Source: Nocardioides sp. zg-1228
Lineage (GTDB): Bacteria; Actinomycetota; Actinomycetes; Propionibacteriales; Nocardioidaceae
DNA length: 64,000 nt
Reading direction: 5' to 3'
Assembly: GCF_017086465.1 (NCBI RefSeq)
Contig: NZ_CP070961.1
Span: 3,472,001 to 3,536,000 of the forward strand
A model generated the notes under the pieces. It saw only the letters and a list, made by a program, of their open reading frames with translations. It did no database searches and was not told where the DNA came from. The position numbers and the translations under genes were made by a program. Position 1 is the first letter of the stretch. Each line of letters begins with the position of its first letter. Shown one piece after another: positions 51,222 through 63,671 of the stretch.

Positions 51222-51281
51222 CCGCTCCTCCTCACGTCGTCTAGGTGTCATGTCCCCCGACGACGGGGAGTCGAAACGCGA

Positions 51282-52148
51282 TCAGCCGTGCCGGAGCAGA
51301 CCGAGCAGGTATTCGCCGTAGCCGCTCTTGCGCAGCGGCTCGGCGCGGGCGGCGAGCTCGTCGTCGGACAGCCACCCCATCCGCCAGGCGACCTCCTCGG
51401 GGGCGCCGACCTTGAAGCCCTGCCGGCCCTCGATCGTGCGTACGAAGTTGGAGGCGTCGTTGAGCGAGTCGAAGGTGCCGGTGTCGAGCCACGCGGTGCC
51501 GCGGGGCAGCACCTCGACGTGCAGGCGGCCCTCCTCGAGGTAGCGGCGGTTGAGGTCGGTGATCTCGAGCTCCCCGCGCGCAGACGGCTTCAGCTCGGCG
51601 GCGTACTGGACCACGTCGTTGTCGTAGAAGTAGAGCCCCGGCACCGCGAAGTCGCTCTTGGGGTGCTCCGGCTTCTCCTCCAGCGACAGCGCGCGGCCCT
51701 GGTCGTCGAACTCCACGACGCCGTAGGCCCGGGGGTCGGCGACGTGGTAGCCGAAGACCGCGGCGCCGTCGAGCTCGGAGAAGCGCAGCAGCTGCTGGCC
51801 GAGGCCGGAGCCGTAGAAGATGTTGTCGCCGAGCACCAGCGCGGAGCGCTCGTCGCCGATGTGGTCGGCGCCGATGATGAACGCCTGCGCGAGGCCGTCG
51901 GGGCTGGGCTGCACCGCGAAGGTCAGGTCGATGCCGAACTGCGAGCCGTCGCCGAGCAGCCGGTGGAAGCCGTCGGCCTCGTGGGGCGTGGTGATGATCA
52001 GGACGTCACGGATGCCGGCGAGCATCAGGGTCGAGAGCGGGTAGTAGATCATCGGCTTGTCGTAGACCGGCACCAGCTGCTTGCTGATGCCCTGCGTGAT
52101 CGGGTGCAGTCGGGAGCCGGTCCCACCGGCCAGGATGATTCCGCGCAT
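51282..52148 (-). CDS. rmlA: Glucose-1-phosphate thymidylyltransferase
   Basis: A 288-aa nucleotidyltransferase joining dTTP and glucose-1-phosphate, the first step to dTDP-L-rhamnose. [11 protein letters not shown] near 8, KPMIYYPLS near 31, and [10 protein letters not shown] near 107 are hallmark segments. Divergent from the DUF4012 gene; rmlB and rmlCD lie beyond it. Confidence 0.96.
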   Translation of the reverse strand: MRGIILAGGTGSRLHPITQGISKQLVPVYDKPMIYYPLSTLMLAGIRDVLIITTPHEADGFHRLLGDGSQFGIDLTFAVQPSPDGLAQAFIIGADHIGDERSALVLGDNIFYGSGLGQQLLRFSELDGAAVFGYHVADPRAYGVVEFDDQGRALSLEEKPEHPKSDFAVPGLYFYDNDVVQYAAELKPSARGELEITDLNRRYLEEGRLHVEVLPRGTAWLDTGTFDSLNDASNFVRTIEGRQGFKVGAPEEVAWRMGWLSDDELAARAEPLRKSGYGEYLLGLLRHG

Positions 52149-52213
52149 GGCTGCACCCTAGGGCGTACGGGACGGGTGCCGGGATTCTCCAGGGCCGGCG
52201 CAGGTTTGGCACG

Positions 52214-56533
<4,320 letters not shown>

Positions 56534-56555
56534 GCGGCGAGACCGGGCGTGGGTC

Positions 56556-56849
56556 TCACCGGCGCGAGGTGACCTCGGCGAGCGCCGGGCGCACGTCGGC
56601 GAGGTAGACGAGCGAGGCGATCGTGAAGACGAGGTGGATCAGCCCGAGCGGCGAGGAGCCGATGAGGATCAGCTGGGCCGCGAAGCCGAGCCCCGTGATC
56701 GCGCACCACGCCGGCTTGGTCAGCTTGCCGGCCGCCTCGTAGGCCTCGGCGGAGTAGGTGAGGGAGTTGATGAACGCGAAACCCTTGATCGCGAGCAGGG
56801 CGAGGAGCACCACCAGCATCAGCGTGCTCTCGAACGCGTAGATGTTCAC
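56556..56849 (-). CDS. DUF2516 family membrane protein
   Basis: A 97-aa protein with three hydrophobic segments (about 8-28, 48-66, 68-84) and a short C-terminal basic end. Mycobacterial homologs lie beside hbhA (Rv0476 position). Function unknown. It follows the HbhA-like gene across a strong palindrome, so it may have its own promoter. Confidence 0.85.
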   Translation of the reverse strand: MNIYAFESTLMLVVLLALLAIKGFAFINSLTYSAEAYEAAGKLTKPAWCAITGLGFAAQLILIGSSPLGLIHLVFTIASLVYLADVRPALAEVTSRR

Positions 56850-56888
56850 CCGCTCAGCCTAGACGCCCGAGGCACGCCGGCGGAACGG

Positions 56889-56923
56889 CCGAGGCCCCCG
56901 TCCGTGACGGACGGGGGCCTCGG
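56889..56923. terminator. Perfect palindromic hairpin after the HbhA-like gene
   Basis: CCGAGGCCCCCGTCCGT (56889-56905), one base, and its exact complement to 56923 form a 17-base stem. It lies 37 bases after the stop of the 56961-57695 gene. There is no T-tract on either side, as is common for actinobacterial terminators. Confidence 0.75.
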
Positions 56924-56960
56924 CTCAGAACAGCAGCAGCTGCTCGTGGGGGTGGTCCCT

Positions 56961-57695
56961 TCAGTCGCCGACCTTCTCGGCCGCGTCGACGACGGCCTTG
57001 GCCGCGTTGGACGCCGTCGCGGTGGCGGCGGTCGCGGTGGCCTTGGCGCTGGCCCGCGCGGTGGCGCTCTTCTTCGCCGCGCTCTTGCGGGCGGTGGTCG
57101 CGGAGGCCTTCTTGGCCGCGGCCTTCCGCGTCGCCTTCTTGGCGGTCGGCCTGGGCGTGGGGGCGACCTTGGTGGCAGCGGTCTTGTCGGCCGCAGCCGT
57201 GGTGGCCTCGGCGGCCTTCTTGGCCTGGGTCGCGGTGGTCTTCGCCTTGGCGACGGTGGTGCGCGCCGACGACACGGTGGCCCGGGTCGACTCCTGGCCG
57301 CGGATGCGGCCCACGAGCGACTCGCCGCGCTTGACGAGGTCGGCGTAGGCGGCGTTGGCCGCGGAGACGTTGCCGTCGACCAGCGTGGTGACCTGCGCGG
57401 CGACCTGGGTGGTCACCCGGGCCGGGTAGGCCAGGGCCTCGGCCTGCAGCTCGGCGACGCGGGCCTCGACGGCGGCGCGGCGGGCCTGGGCCTGCTTGCG
57501 CAGCGCCTGCGGGTCGGTCGCGGTCCGCTGCACCTCGCTGACCCGGGTGGTGACGTCCTTCTGCACGGCGGCGACCCGCTTCTGCACGTCGGCCACCGCC
57601 TCACGGACGGCCTCGACGGCCAGGTCGGTGACGCCGACGCCGGCCAGGACGGGCTTGAGGGCTTCGCTCTTGAGGTCGCGCTTGGTGGTGGCCAT
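56961..57695 (-). CDS. hbhA: HbhA-like heparin-binding/coiled-coil protein with Lys/Ala-rich tail
   Basis: A 244-aa protein with the mycobacterial HbhA plan: an N-terminal helical coiled coil (LKPVLAGVGVTDLAVEAVRE; YADLVKRGESLVGRIRGQES) and a long C-terminal tail of Lys, Ala and Thr repeats (about 165-225), which in HbhA binds glycosaminoglycans. The ATG at 57695 has AAGGAGA upstream. The gene order XRE - HbhA - DUF2516 copies the Rv0474-Rv0476 order. Whether it is surface-exposed or DNA-associated here is not known; the symbol is by similarity. Confidence 0.82.
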   Translation of the reverse strand: MATTKRDLKSEALKPVLAGVGVTDLAVEAVREAVADVQKRVAAVQKDVTTRVSEVQRTATDPQALRKQAQARRAAVEARVAELQAEALAYPARVTTQVAAQVTTLVDGNVSAANAAYADLVKRGESLVGRIRGQESTRATVSSARTTVAKAKTTATQAKKAAEATTAAADKTAATKVAPTPRPTAKKATRKAAAKKASATTARKSAAKKSATARASAKATATAATATASNAAKAVVDAAEKVGD

Positions 57696-57736
57696 GGGGC
57701 TCTCCTTGCGGTGGGTGCTGCCGGTGGTCTGCGGGC

Positions 57737-58291
57737 TCACGACTCGTCGGTCTCGTCGACGGGCCGTGTCGGTGCGTCTGCCTGGACTTCTGCCTGGACT
57801 TCTGTCGGTGCGGTGGCGGCGTCGCGCTCGTTGAGGGCGAGGAACGAGGCGTAGACGTCGAGGAGCGAGTGCTTCTGCCGCTCCGTCAGCGCCGTGTCGG
57901 CGAGGATCGCGAGCTCCACCGATCCGGCCTGGCCCGGGTCGGGATGGACGATGCCCGCGCGGACGTAGAGCTGCTCGGCACTGACGCGCAGCGCCCGGGC
58001 GAGCTGCTGGAGCACCTCGGCCGACGGCTTGCGCAGGCCACGCTCGATCTGGCTCAGGTAGGGGTTGCTCACGCCCACCTGGTCGGCGAGCTGGCGCAGC
58101 GACAGCTGGGCGCCGACCCGCTGCTCGCGGAGGTAGTCACCCAGCGTGCCGATCGAGTCGACGACCGCCTTGCTGGTCTTGGTGGTGGCCTTCGTGGTGG
58201 CAGTGGTCGTGGCCTTGGTGGCCCTGCGTGCGGTCGCGGTCGTGGCGGCGGTCTTCGAGGCGACCCTCGTGGTCTTCTTCTCCTTCGCCAT
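57737..58291 (-). CDS. XRE-family regulator with a Lys/Thr/Ala-rich N-terminal tail
   Basis: A 184-aa regulator. Residues 1-45 are a basic low-complexity tail of the histone H1 type (KTTRVASKTAATTATARRAT); the helix-turn-helix spans about 52-108 (LGDYLREQRVGAQLSLRQLA; VSNPYLSQIERGLRKPS), followed by an acidic tail. It is the counterpart of Rv0474, upstream of hbhA. A palindrome just before its start (58302-58319) suggests autoregulation. Confidence 0.85.
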   Translation of the reverse strand: MAKEKKTTRVASKTAATTATARRATKATTTATTKATTKTSKAVVDSIGTLGDYLREQRVGAQLSLRQLADQVGVSNPYLSQIERGLRKPSAEVLQQLARALRVSAEQLYVRAGIVHPDPGQAGSVELAILADTALTERQKHSLLDVYASFLALNERDAATAPTEVQAEVQADAPTRPVDETDES

Positions 58292-58301
58292 GCCTCCAGT
58301 G

Positions 58302-58319
58302 TGCTAACAGGAGTTAGCA
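58302..58319. promoter_or_regulatory. Palindromic operator before the XRE-hbhA operon
   Basis: TGCTAAC-AGGA-GTTAGCA is a perfect 7-base inverted repeat placed 11-28 bases ahead of the XRE start codon, where it would cover the promoter or the ribosome-binding area. AT-rich within GC-rich flanks. It is a likely binding site of the XRE protein itself. Confidence 0.65.
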
Positions 58320-58424
58320 GAAACAAGCCCGATGGAGGTGAGACCCCTCACAGAGTCCTCGACCCATGCGGCTTGTCGGCGCTAGCCGTCTGTTCGCAAC
58401 GGTGCCGGCGGACCCCGCTCGACC

Positions 58425-59411
58425 TCAGAAGACGGCGCGGATCTCCCCGACCGGGACCCCGCCGCCGAGGAGGTCGACGCGCCCGGTCGTGCGCACCGCC
58501 GCGGCGTCCACCCCGTCCTCGTCGAGCACCCCCGAGCGCCGCAGCGCCTCGGCCATCAGCACGGGGCGCACCCGCGCCGCGCCGTCGTCGGTCTTGAGCG
58601 CCCAGGCACGACCGTCGGGGAGGGCGACGGCGTAGCAGGACTCGGCGCCGGCCTTGCCGATGAGTCCCGGCACCGCCCGGTGCAGGGCGAGCTCGTCGCG
58701 GGTGGTGCCGCTGACGTGCTCGGGGTGGCGCCGGATCGCGTCGGCGACACGGCGCGCCGGGCCGTCGTCCGCGGTGGCCAGCGCGGCGAACGCCCTCGCC
58801 AGGCCGGTCAGCGACGTGGAGAGCAGCGGCGCGCCGCACCCGTCGACCGCGACCGCCGCGATGGGCTCGCCGGTGAGCCGGGCGAAGGTGTCGGCGATCG
58901 CCACCTGCAGGGGGTGGGTCGGGTCGAGGTAGGTCTCGGTGTCCCAGCCGCGCAGGACGCAGGTCGCGAGCATGGCGGCGTGCTTGCCCGAGCAGTTCAT
59001 CAGGATCGGCGCCCGTCCGCCCCCGGCGCGTACGACGGCCTCCCGGGCCGCGTCGTCGAGCGGGTAGTCGGCCGGGGTCCGGAGCGCCGACTCGTCGAGG
59101 CCCGCGCTCGCCAGCGTGCGGCGTACGCCCTCGACGTGGAACTCCTCCCCGGAGTGCGAGGCGCACGCGAGTGCGAGGAGCTCGTCGGGCAGGTCGAGGC
59201 CGAGCTCGACCATCGCGAGCGCCTGGACCGGCTTGTTGCTCGAGCGCGGGAGGACGGGGACGTCGACCGCGCCCACCGACCAGTCGACGGCGCCGTCGGC
59301 GGTGAGGGCGACGATCGAGCCGTAGTGGTGGCCCTCGACGAAGCCCGAACGGACGATCTCGGCGACGACCGGCCGACCGGCCGGCGTGGTGGTGGAGGCG
59401 GCAGACGACAT
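58425..59411 (-). CDS. Asparaginase II family protein (thermolabile L-asparaginase type)
   Basis: A 328-aa protein of the Rhizobium-type asparaginase family, unrelated to E. coli AnsA/B. LPRSSNKPVQALAMVE, ALACASHSGEEFHVE, MNCSGKHAAML and VDGCGAPLLSTSL are family motifs with the reactive Ser/Cys/Lys residues. It would hydrolyse asparagine to aspartate and ammonia. ATG 59411 is chosen; the frame continues to 59429. It is divergent from the sulfate gene, 41 bases apart. Confidence 0.9.
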   Translation of the reverse strand: MSSAASTTTPAGRPVVAEIVRSGFVEGHHYGSIVALTADGAVDWSVGAVDVPVLPRSSNKPVQALAMVELGLDLPDELLALACASHSGEEFHVEGVRRTLASAGLDESALRTPADYPLDDAAREAVVRAGGGRAPILMNCSGKHAAMLATCVLRGWDTETYLDPTHPLQVAIADTFARLTGEPIAAVAVDGCGAPLLSTSLTGLARAFAALATADDGPARRVADAIRRHPEHVSGTTRDELALHRAVPGLIGKAGAESCYAVALPDGRAWALKTDDGAARVRPVLMAEALRRSGVLDEDGVDAAAVRTTGRVDLLGGGVPVGEIRAVF

Positions 59412-59452
59412 GTCCCGCAGGCTACTCACCGCGGCTCTGAGAGGATGCGCGG

Positions 59453-60631
59453 GTGATCCAGCACTGCCCCACGCCGACAGAGCTCGACGACCTGGAGCTC
59501 CTGGTCTCCGGCGCCTACGCCCCGCTGACCCGTTTCAACGAGCCGGACAGCGTGGTCACCCTCGACCTGCCCGACGGCGTGGACGACGCCGAGCTGGTCG
59601 ACCCCGAGGGCCTGCCACTGGCCCGCGTCGCGGCCGACGGGTCGCTGGAGCCGCTGACGCACGCCCAGTACGGCCCCTTCCGCCGGCTGCACCTCACCCC
59701 CGCGCAGGTGCGCGAGCAGCACGCCGGCGCGACGTTCGTCCCGGTCGTCGACGCGCTGAGCGAGGCCGACCTCGACGAGCTGCGCGGCCTCGGCCGCGTG
59801 GTGCTGCTGGCGCTGTCGGGCACCGGCACCTCCCCCCTCTCCCCCGTCGCGCTGGTCCGCGCCACCCTCGCCGCGGCCGACCTGCTGCCGGACGCCGCGG
59901 TCGTCGCGGTGCCGCTGCCGGCCCACGGCGACGCCGAGGCCGACCACGCCCTGGGCGCCCGGGTGGTGCAGACCTACGCCGGCGACGACCCGGTCCACGC
60001 CCTCACCGAGACCTCCGGCGACCTCCCCGCCGCCGTCGCCGCGATCGTCGACGAGGACCAGCCGGCTCCCGAGGATCAGGGCCTCGTGCTCTTCTTCACC
60101 GGGCTGTCGGGCAGCGGCAAGTCGACGCTCGCCCGCGCGCTGGTCGACCTCCTGCTCGAGCAGGGCGGCCGCACGGTCACCAGCCTCGACGGCGACGTCG
60201 TACGCCGCAACCTGTCGGCCGGGCTCACCTTCAGCCGGGCCGACCGCGAGACCAACATCCGCCGCATCGGCTGGGTCGCCGCCGAGATCGCCCGCCACGG
60301 CGGCGTCGCTGTGTGCTCGCCGATCGCCCCGTTCACCGAGACCCGCGACCAGGTGCGCGAGATGGTGGAGGCCGCCGGCGGCGCGTTCTTCCTCGTCCAC
60401 GTCGCGACCCCCCTCGAGGAGTGCGAGCGCCGCGACCGCAAGGGCCTCTACGCCAAGGCCCGTGCCGGCGAGATCCCCGAGTTCACCGGCATCTCCTCGC
60501 CCTACGAGGAGCCCGACGACCCAGCCGTGCGCGTCGACACGACCGGGCGCACCGTCGAGGACGCGCTCGACGACGTCCTGGTCGCGCTCGACGAGGACGG
60601 CTACCTCCACCTGCGGGGCACCGATGGGTGA
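59453..60631 (+). CDS. cysC: Adenylylsulfate kinase with degenerate N-terminal ATP-sulfurylase-like domain
   Basis: A 392-aa protein. The C-terminal half (about 208-385) is an APS kinase: P-loop GLSGSGKST at 217-225, LDGDVVRRNLSAGL, and FTGISSPYEEP. It phosphorylates adenylylsulfate to PAPS, the sulfate donor. The N-terminal half retains only fragments of ATP sulfurylase character (LVSGAYAPLTRF near 17) and lacks its usual ATP-binding motifs, so it is probably not an active sulfurylase. GTG start; ends in an 8-base overlap with the phosphatase gene. Confidence 0.85.
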   Translation: MIQHCPTPTELDDLELLVSGAYAPLTRFNEPDSVVTLDLPDGVDDAELVDPEGLPLARVAADGSLEPLTHAQYGPFRRLHLTPAQVREQHAGATFVPVVDALSEADLDELRGLGRVVLLALSGTGTSPLSPVALVRATLAAADLLPDAAVVAVPLPAHGDAEADHALGARVVQTYAGDDPVHALTETSGDLPAAVAAIVDEDQPAPEDQGLVLFFTGLSGSGKSTLARALVDLLLEQGGRTVTSLDGDVVRRNLSAGLTFSRADRETNIRRIGWVAAEIARHGGVAVCSPIAPFTETRDQVREMVEAAGGAFFLVHVATPLEECERRDRKGLYAKARAGEIPEFTGISSPYEEPDDPAVRVDTTGRTVEDALDDVLVALDEDGYLHLRGTDG

Positions 60632-61160
60632 GCCGCTGAAGGTGCTCTTCGTGTGCACCGCCAACATCTGCCGCTCGCCCTTCCTCGAGCTCACCGCGCG
60701 CCGCCTGGCCGGGCCCGACTCGGGTGTGGAGTTCTCCAGCGCGGGCACGCACGGCTTCGACAGCCACGCGATGGACGACGTCATGGTCTCCACCCTCGCC
60801 GAGGACACGTCGTCGGGCTTCGCGAGCCGCCGCCTCACCGCGCCGCTCATGGCCGAGGCCGACCTGGTGCTGACCGCGGAGTCCACCCACCGCAGCTTCA
60901 TCCTGGAGGAGTTCCCCCAGCACCTCCGCAAGGTCTTCACCGTGGGCCAGTTCGCCGCCGCGGTGGAGGAGCACCCCGACCTCACCGGTCGCGAGCTGGT
61001 CGCGGCCATCGGCGCCCGCCGTACGGCGGCGCGGCCCGAGCACGACATCGCCGACCCCTACCGGCGCGGGCGATCGGCGGCGGACACCGCGGCCGACACA
61101 ATGTCGAGAATGCTGAGCGTGATCGTCCCCCGGCTGGCCACAGGAGGCTCCGATGGCTGA
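60624..61160 (+). CDS. Low-molecular-weight protein tyrosine phosphatase
   Basis: A 178-aa phosphatase. The P-loop C11-T-A-N-I-C16-R17-S fits the CX5R signature, and the general-acid Asp is in DIADPYRRG. Wzb-like members dephosphorylate BY-kinases; a BY-kinase lies two genes downstream. ATG 60624 overlaps the CysC stop by eight bases, and its TGA overlaps the next gene by eight. Confidence 0.92.
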   Translation: MGEPLKVLFVCTANICRSPFLELTARRLAGPDSGVEFSSAGTHGFDSHAMDDVMVSTLAEDTSSGFASRRLTAPLMAEADLVLTAESTHRSFILEEFPQHLRKVFTVGQFAAAVEEHPDLTGRELVAAIGARRTAARPEHDIADPYRRGRSAADTAADTMSRMLSVIVPRLATGGSDG

Positions 61161-62163
61161 GCTGCTGACCCTCACCGCCCTCTCGATCCTCGTCGCCGGC
61201 TTCGTCGTCGGCGTCGTCGTCGGTCTGACTGGCATGGGCGGCGGCGCCCTGATGACCCCCGCCCTGCTGTTCCTGGGCGTGGGAGAGGCCGCCACGGTCG
61301 TGACCGCCGACCTCACCGCGGCGGCCGTCTACAAGACCGGCGGCGCGATCGTGCACAAGCGCGAGGGCTCGCCCAACATGCGCCTGGCCATGTGGCTGAT
61401 GATCGGCTCCATCCCGATGGCGCTGCTCGGGCCACACCTGGTGGCGTGGCTCACCGACGACACCGAGCAGCTCAACCACGTGCTGATCATCAGCATCGGC
61501 TTCGCCCTCCTGCTGGCGGCGGCGACCTACGCCCTGCGCCTCTACGTCAACCTGCTCCGGGTCCGCTCGGGCACCCACGTCCACGACGACGACCCGACGA
61601 TCCGCGTGGTCCCGACGCTGCTGGTCGGCATGCTGGGCGGACTGCTGGTGGGCATCACCAGCGTCGGCTCCGGCTCGGTCATCATGATCGCCCTGCTGAT
61701 GCTCTACCCCGGCCTGTCCGCGGTGAAGCTCGTCGGCACCGACCTGGTCCAGGCGGTGCCGCTCGTGCTCGCGGCCGCGATCTCCAACATCGCGCTCCAC
61801 GGCATCGACTGGGGGATCCTGATCCCGCTCGTCATCGGCTCGGTGCCCGGCACGATCATCGGCGCCCACCTCGCCCCGCGCGTGCCCCAGTCCTTCATCC
61901 GCCGGGGCATCGTCATCGTGCTGACGATGAGCGGCGTCGCGCTGCTCGACAAGTCCGGCTGGGCCCCGCTCGGCGTCGAGGAGACCCACCCCATGCTGAT
62001 CGCCGGCATCGGCCTGGGCGTGCTGGTGGTGCTTCCCATCGTGTGGGGCTTCCTGCGCAAGCAGCAAGGGCTGCCGATGTTCGGCTCGCCGACCATCGCC
62101 CAGCTCGACGACCCCGACTACCGTCCCGGGCTCGTGGGGATGAAGAAGGTCGACCGGGAGTAG
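61153..62163 (+). CDS. TSUP-family (TauE/SafE) anion transporter
   Basis: A 336-aa membrane protein with about nine hydrophobic segments. GLTGMGGGALMTPALLF near 26 and GITSVGSGSVIMIALLMLYP near 170 are the paired TSUP signatures. Members move sulfite, sulfonates or sulfate. Placement after cysC suggests a sulfur anion linked to PAPS metabolism. Confidence 0.9.
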   Translation: MAELLTLTALSILVAGFVVGVVVGLTGMGGGALMTPALLFLGVGEAATVVTADLTAAAVYKTGGAIVHKREGSPNMRLAMWLMIGSIPMALLGPHLVAWLTDDTEQLNHVLIISIGFALLLAAATYALRLYVNLLRVRSGTHVHDDDPTIRVVPTLLVGMLGGLLVGITSVGSGSVIMIALLMLYPGLSAVKLVGTDLVQAVPLVLAAAISNIALHGIDWGILIPLVIGSVPGTIIGAHLAPRVPQSFIRRGIVIVLTMSGVALLDKSGWAPLGVEETHPMLIAGIGLGVLVVLPIVWGFLRKQQGLPMFGSPTIAQLDDPDYRPGLVGMKKVDRE

Positions 62164-62260
62164 AGCAGGCGACGTCCCCGCTGCACGCCACGATGACGGG
62201 CGAGGACCACACCACCCCTATTCTTTGCGAAGTTTCGTTGACAACAGGGGGAAGTGAAGC

Positions 62261-63649
62261 GTGGAGCTGCAGGACTACTGGCGCACCGTCCGACGGCGGT
62301 GGCGGCTGGTTCTCGGGAGTGTTCTGATCGTCCTGGCGGTCGCCGCGGTGTGGACCTGGTCGGTGACCCCGACCTATGCCTCCACCACCCGGATCTTCGT
62401 CTCGACAAGCCAGACCGACGAGAACAGCGCCTACACCGGCAACCTCTTCGCCACCCAGCGCGTGGCGTCCTACGCCGACCTGGTGACCAGCAACCAGCTC
62501 GCCGAGCGCGTGGCCGCCGAGCTCGGCGACACCGACGCGATGGACCTGCGCGAGCAGGTCACCGCCTCGGCCGTCCCGGAGACGGTGCTGCTCGAGATCG
62601 AGGCCGTCGACGCCGACCCCGAGCGCGCCCGCGACATCGCGCAGGTCTACGCCGAGCAGCTGCAGATCCTCGTGGAGGAGCTCGAGACGCCCCGCGGCGA
62701 GACCGCGGCCGTCGTCAAGGCGACCCTCATCGACGACGCCCAGGTCGCCCGCTCCCCCGTCGCGCCGCAGCCGCTGCGCAACCTGGCGCTCGCCGGCATC
62801 CTCGGGCTCCTCCTGGGTGTCGGCCTGGCCGTGGCGCGCGAGCTCCTCGACACCAGCGTGAAGGGCGCCGACGACGTCGCCGAGATCACCTCGGCCCCCG
62901 TCCTCGGCAACATCTTCCAGGACAACGACGCCAAGCGCTCGCCCCACGAGGTGCTGTCGACCGCGACGCCGTGGGCCGAGGCCTTCCGCGTGCTGCGCAC
63001 CAACATGCAGTACGTCGACGTCGACAAGGAGCAGAAGGTCTTCGTGATCACCAGCTCGCTGCCGGGCGAGGGCAAGAGCACCACCGCGGTCAACCTCGCG
63101 GTCACGCTCACCCAGGCCGGCCAGCGGGTGGCGCTCGTCGAGTGCGACCTCCGCCGCCCGCTCATCGCCGACCGGCTCGAGCTCGACGACGCCATCGGCA
63201 CCACCAGCGTCCTGATCGGCAAGGTCAGTGCCGAGGACGTCATGCAGCAGTACGCCGACACGTCGCTCGACGTCATGGTGTGCGGCCAGATCCCGCCCAA
63301 CCCGTCGGAGCTGCTGCAGTCCCAGGCGATGGAGATGCTGCTGCTCGAGCTGCGCACACGCTACGACGTCGTGATCCTCGACGCCCCGCCGCTGCTGCCT
63401 GTGACCGACGCCGCGCTGCTCGCCACCCGCGCCGACGGTGCGGTCGTCGTGGTCAGCCACGGGCGGACGACCCGCGACCAGCTGTCGACCGCCATCGAGC
63501 GCCTCGACTCGGTCGGCGCCACCACGCTCGGCGTGGTCGTCAACCAGACGCCGGCCAAGGCCGCCTCCAGCGGCTACGGCTACGGCTACGGCTACGCCCC
63601 GCTCGACGACGCCGTCGCGGCCGGGGGCGGCAAGCGCCGCCGGCGCTGA
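62261..63649 (+). CDS. Polysaccharide-biosynthesis tyrosine autokinase (BY-kinase, Wzz-CpsD fusion)
   Basis: A 462-aa single-chain BY-kinase. A Wzz chain-length domain lies between membrane helices (15-35 and 174-192), then a kinase domain with Walker A SSLPGEGKST at 265-274, A' VECDLRRP near 293 and B VVILDAPP. A four-tyrosine tail GYGYGYGY (439-445) is the expected autophosphorylation cluster. It would control polymer length and export of a capsule or exopolysaccharide. The start is GTG 62261 with GGGGGAAG upstream. Confidence 0.93.
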   Translation: MELQDYWRTVRRRWRLVLGSVLIVLAVAAVWTWSVTPTYASTTRIFVSTSQTDENSAYTGNLFATQRVASYADLVTSNQLAERVAAELGDTDAMDLREQVTASAVPETVLLEIEAVDADPERARDIAQVYAEQLQILVEELETPRGETAAVVKATLIDDAQVARSPVAPQPLRNLALAGILGLLLGVGLAVARELLDTSVKGADDVAEITSAPVLGNIFQDNDAKRSPHEVLSTATPWAEAFRVLRTNMQYVDVDKEQKVFVITSSLPGEGKSTTAVNLAVTLTQAGQRVALVECDLRRPLIADRLELDDAIGTTSVLIGKVSAEDVMQQYADTSLDVMVCGQIPPNPSELLQSQAMEMLLLELRTRYDVVILDAPPLLPVTDAALLATRADGAVVVVSHGRTTRDQLSTAIERLDSVGATTLGVVVNQTPAKAASSGYGYGYGYAPLDDAVAAGGGKRRRR

Positions 63650-63671
63650 CCGCCGGCAGGACCCGGACGGC

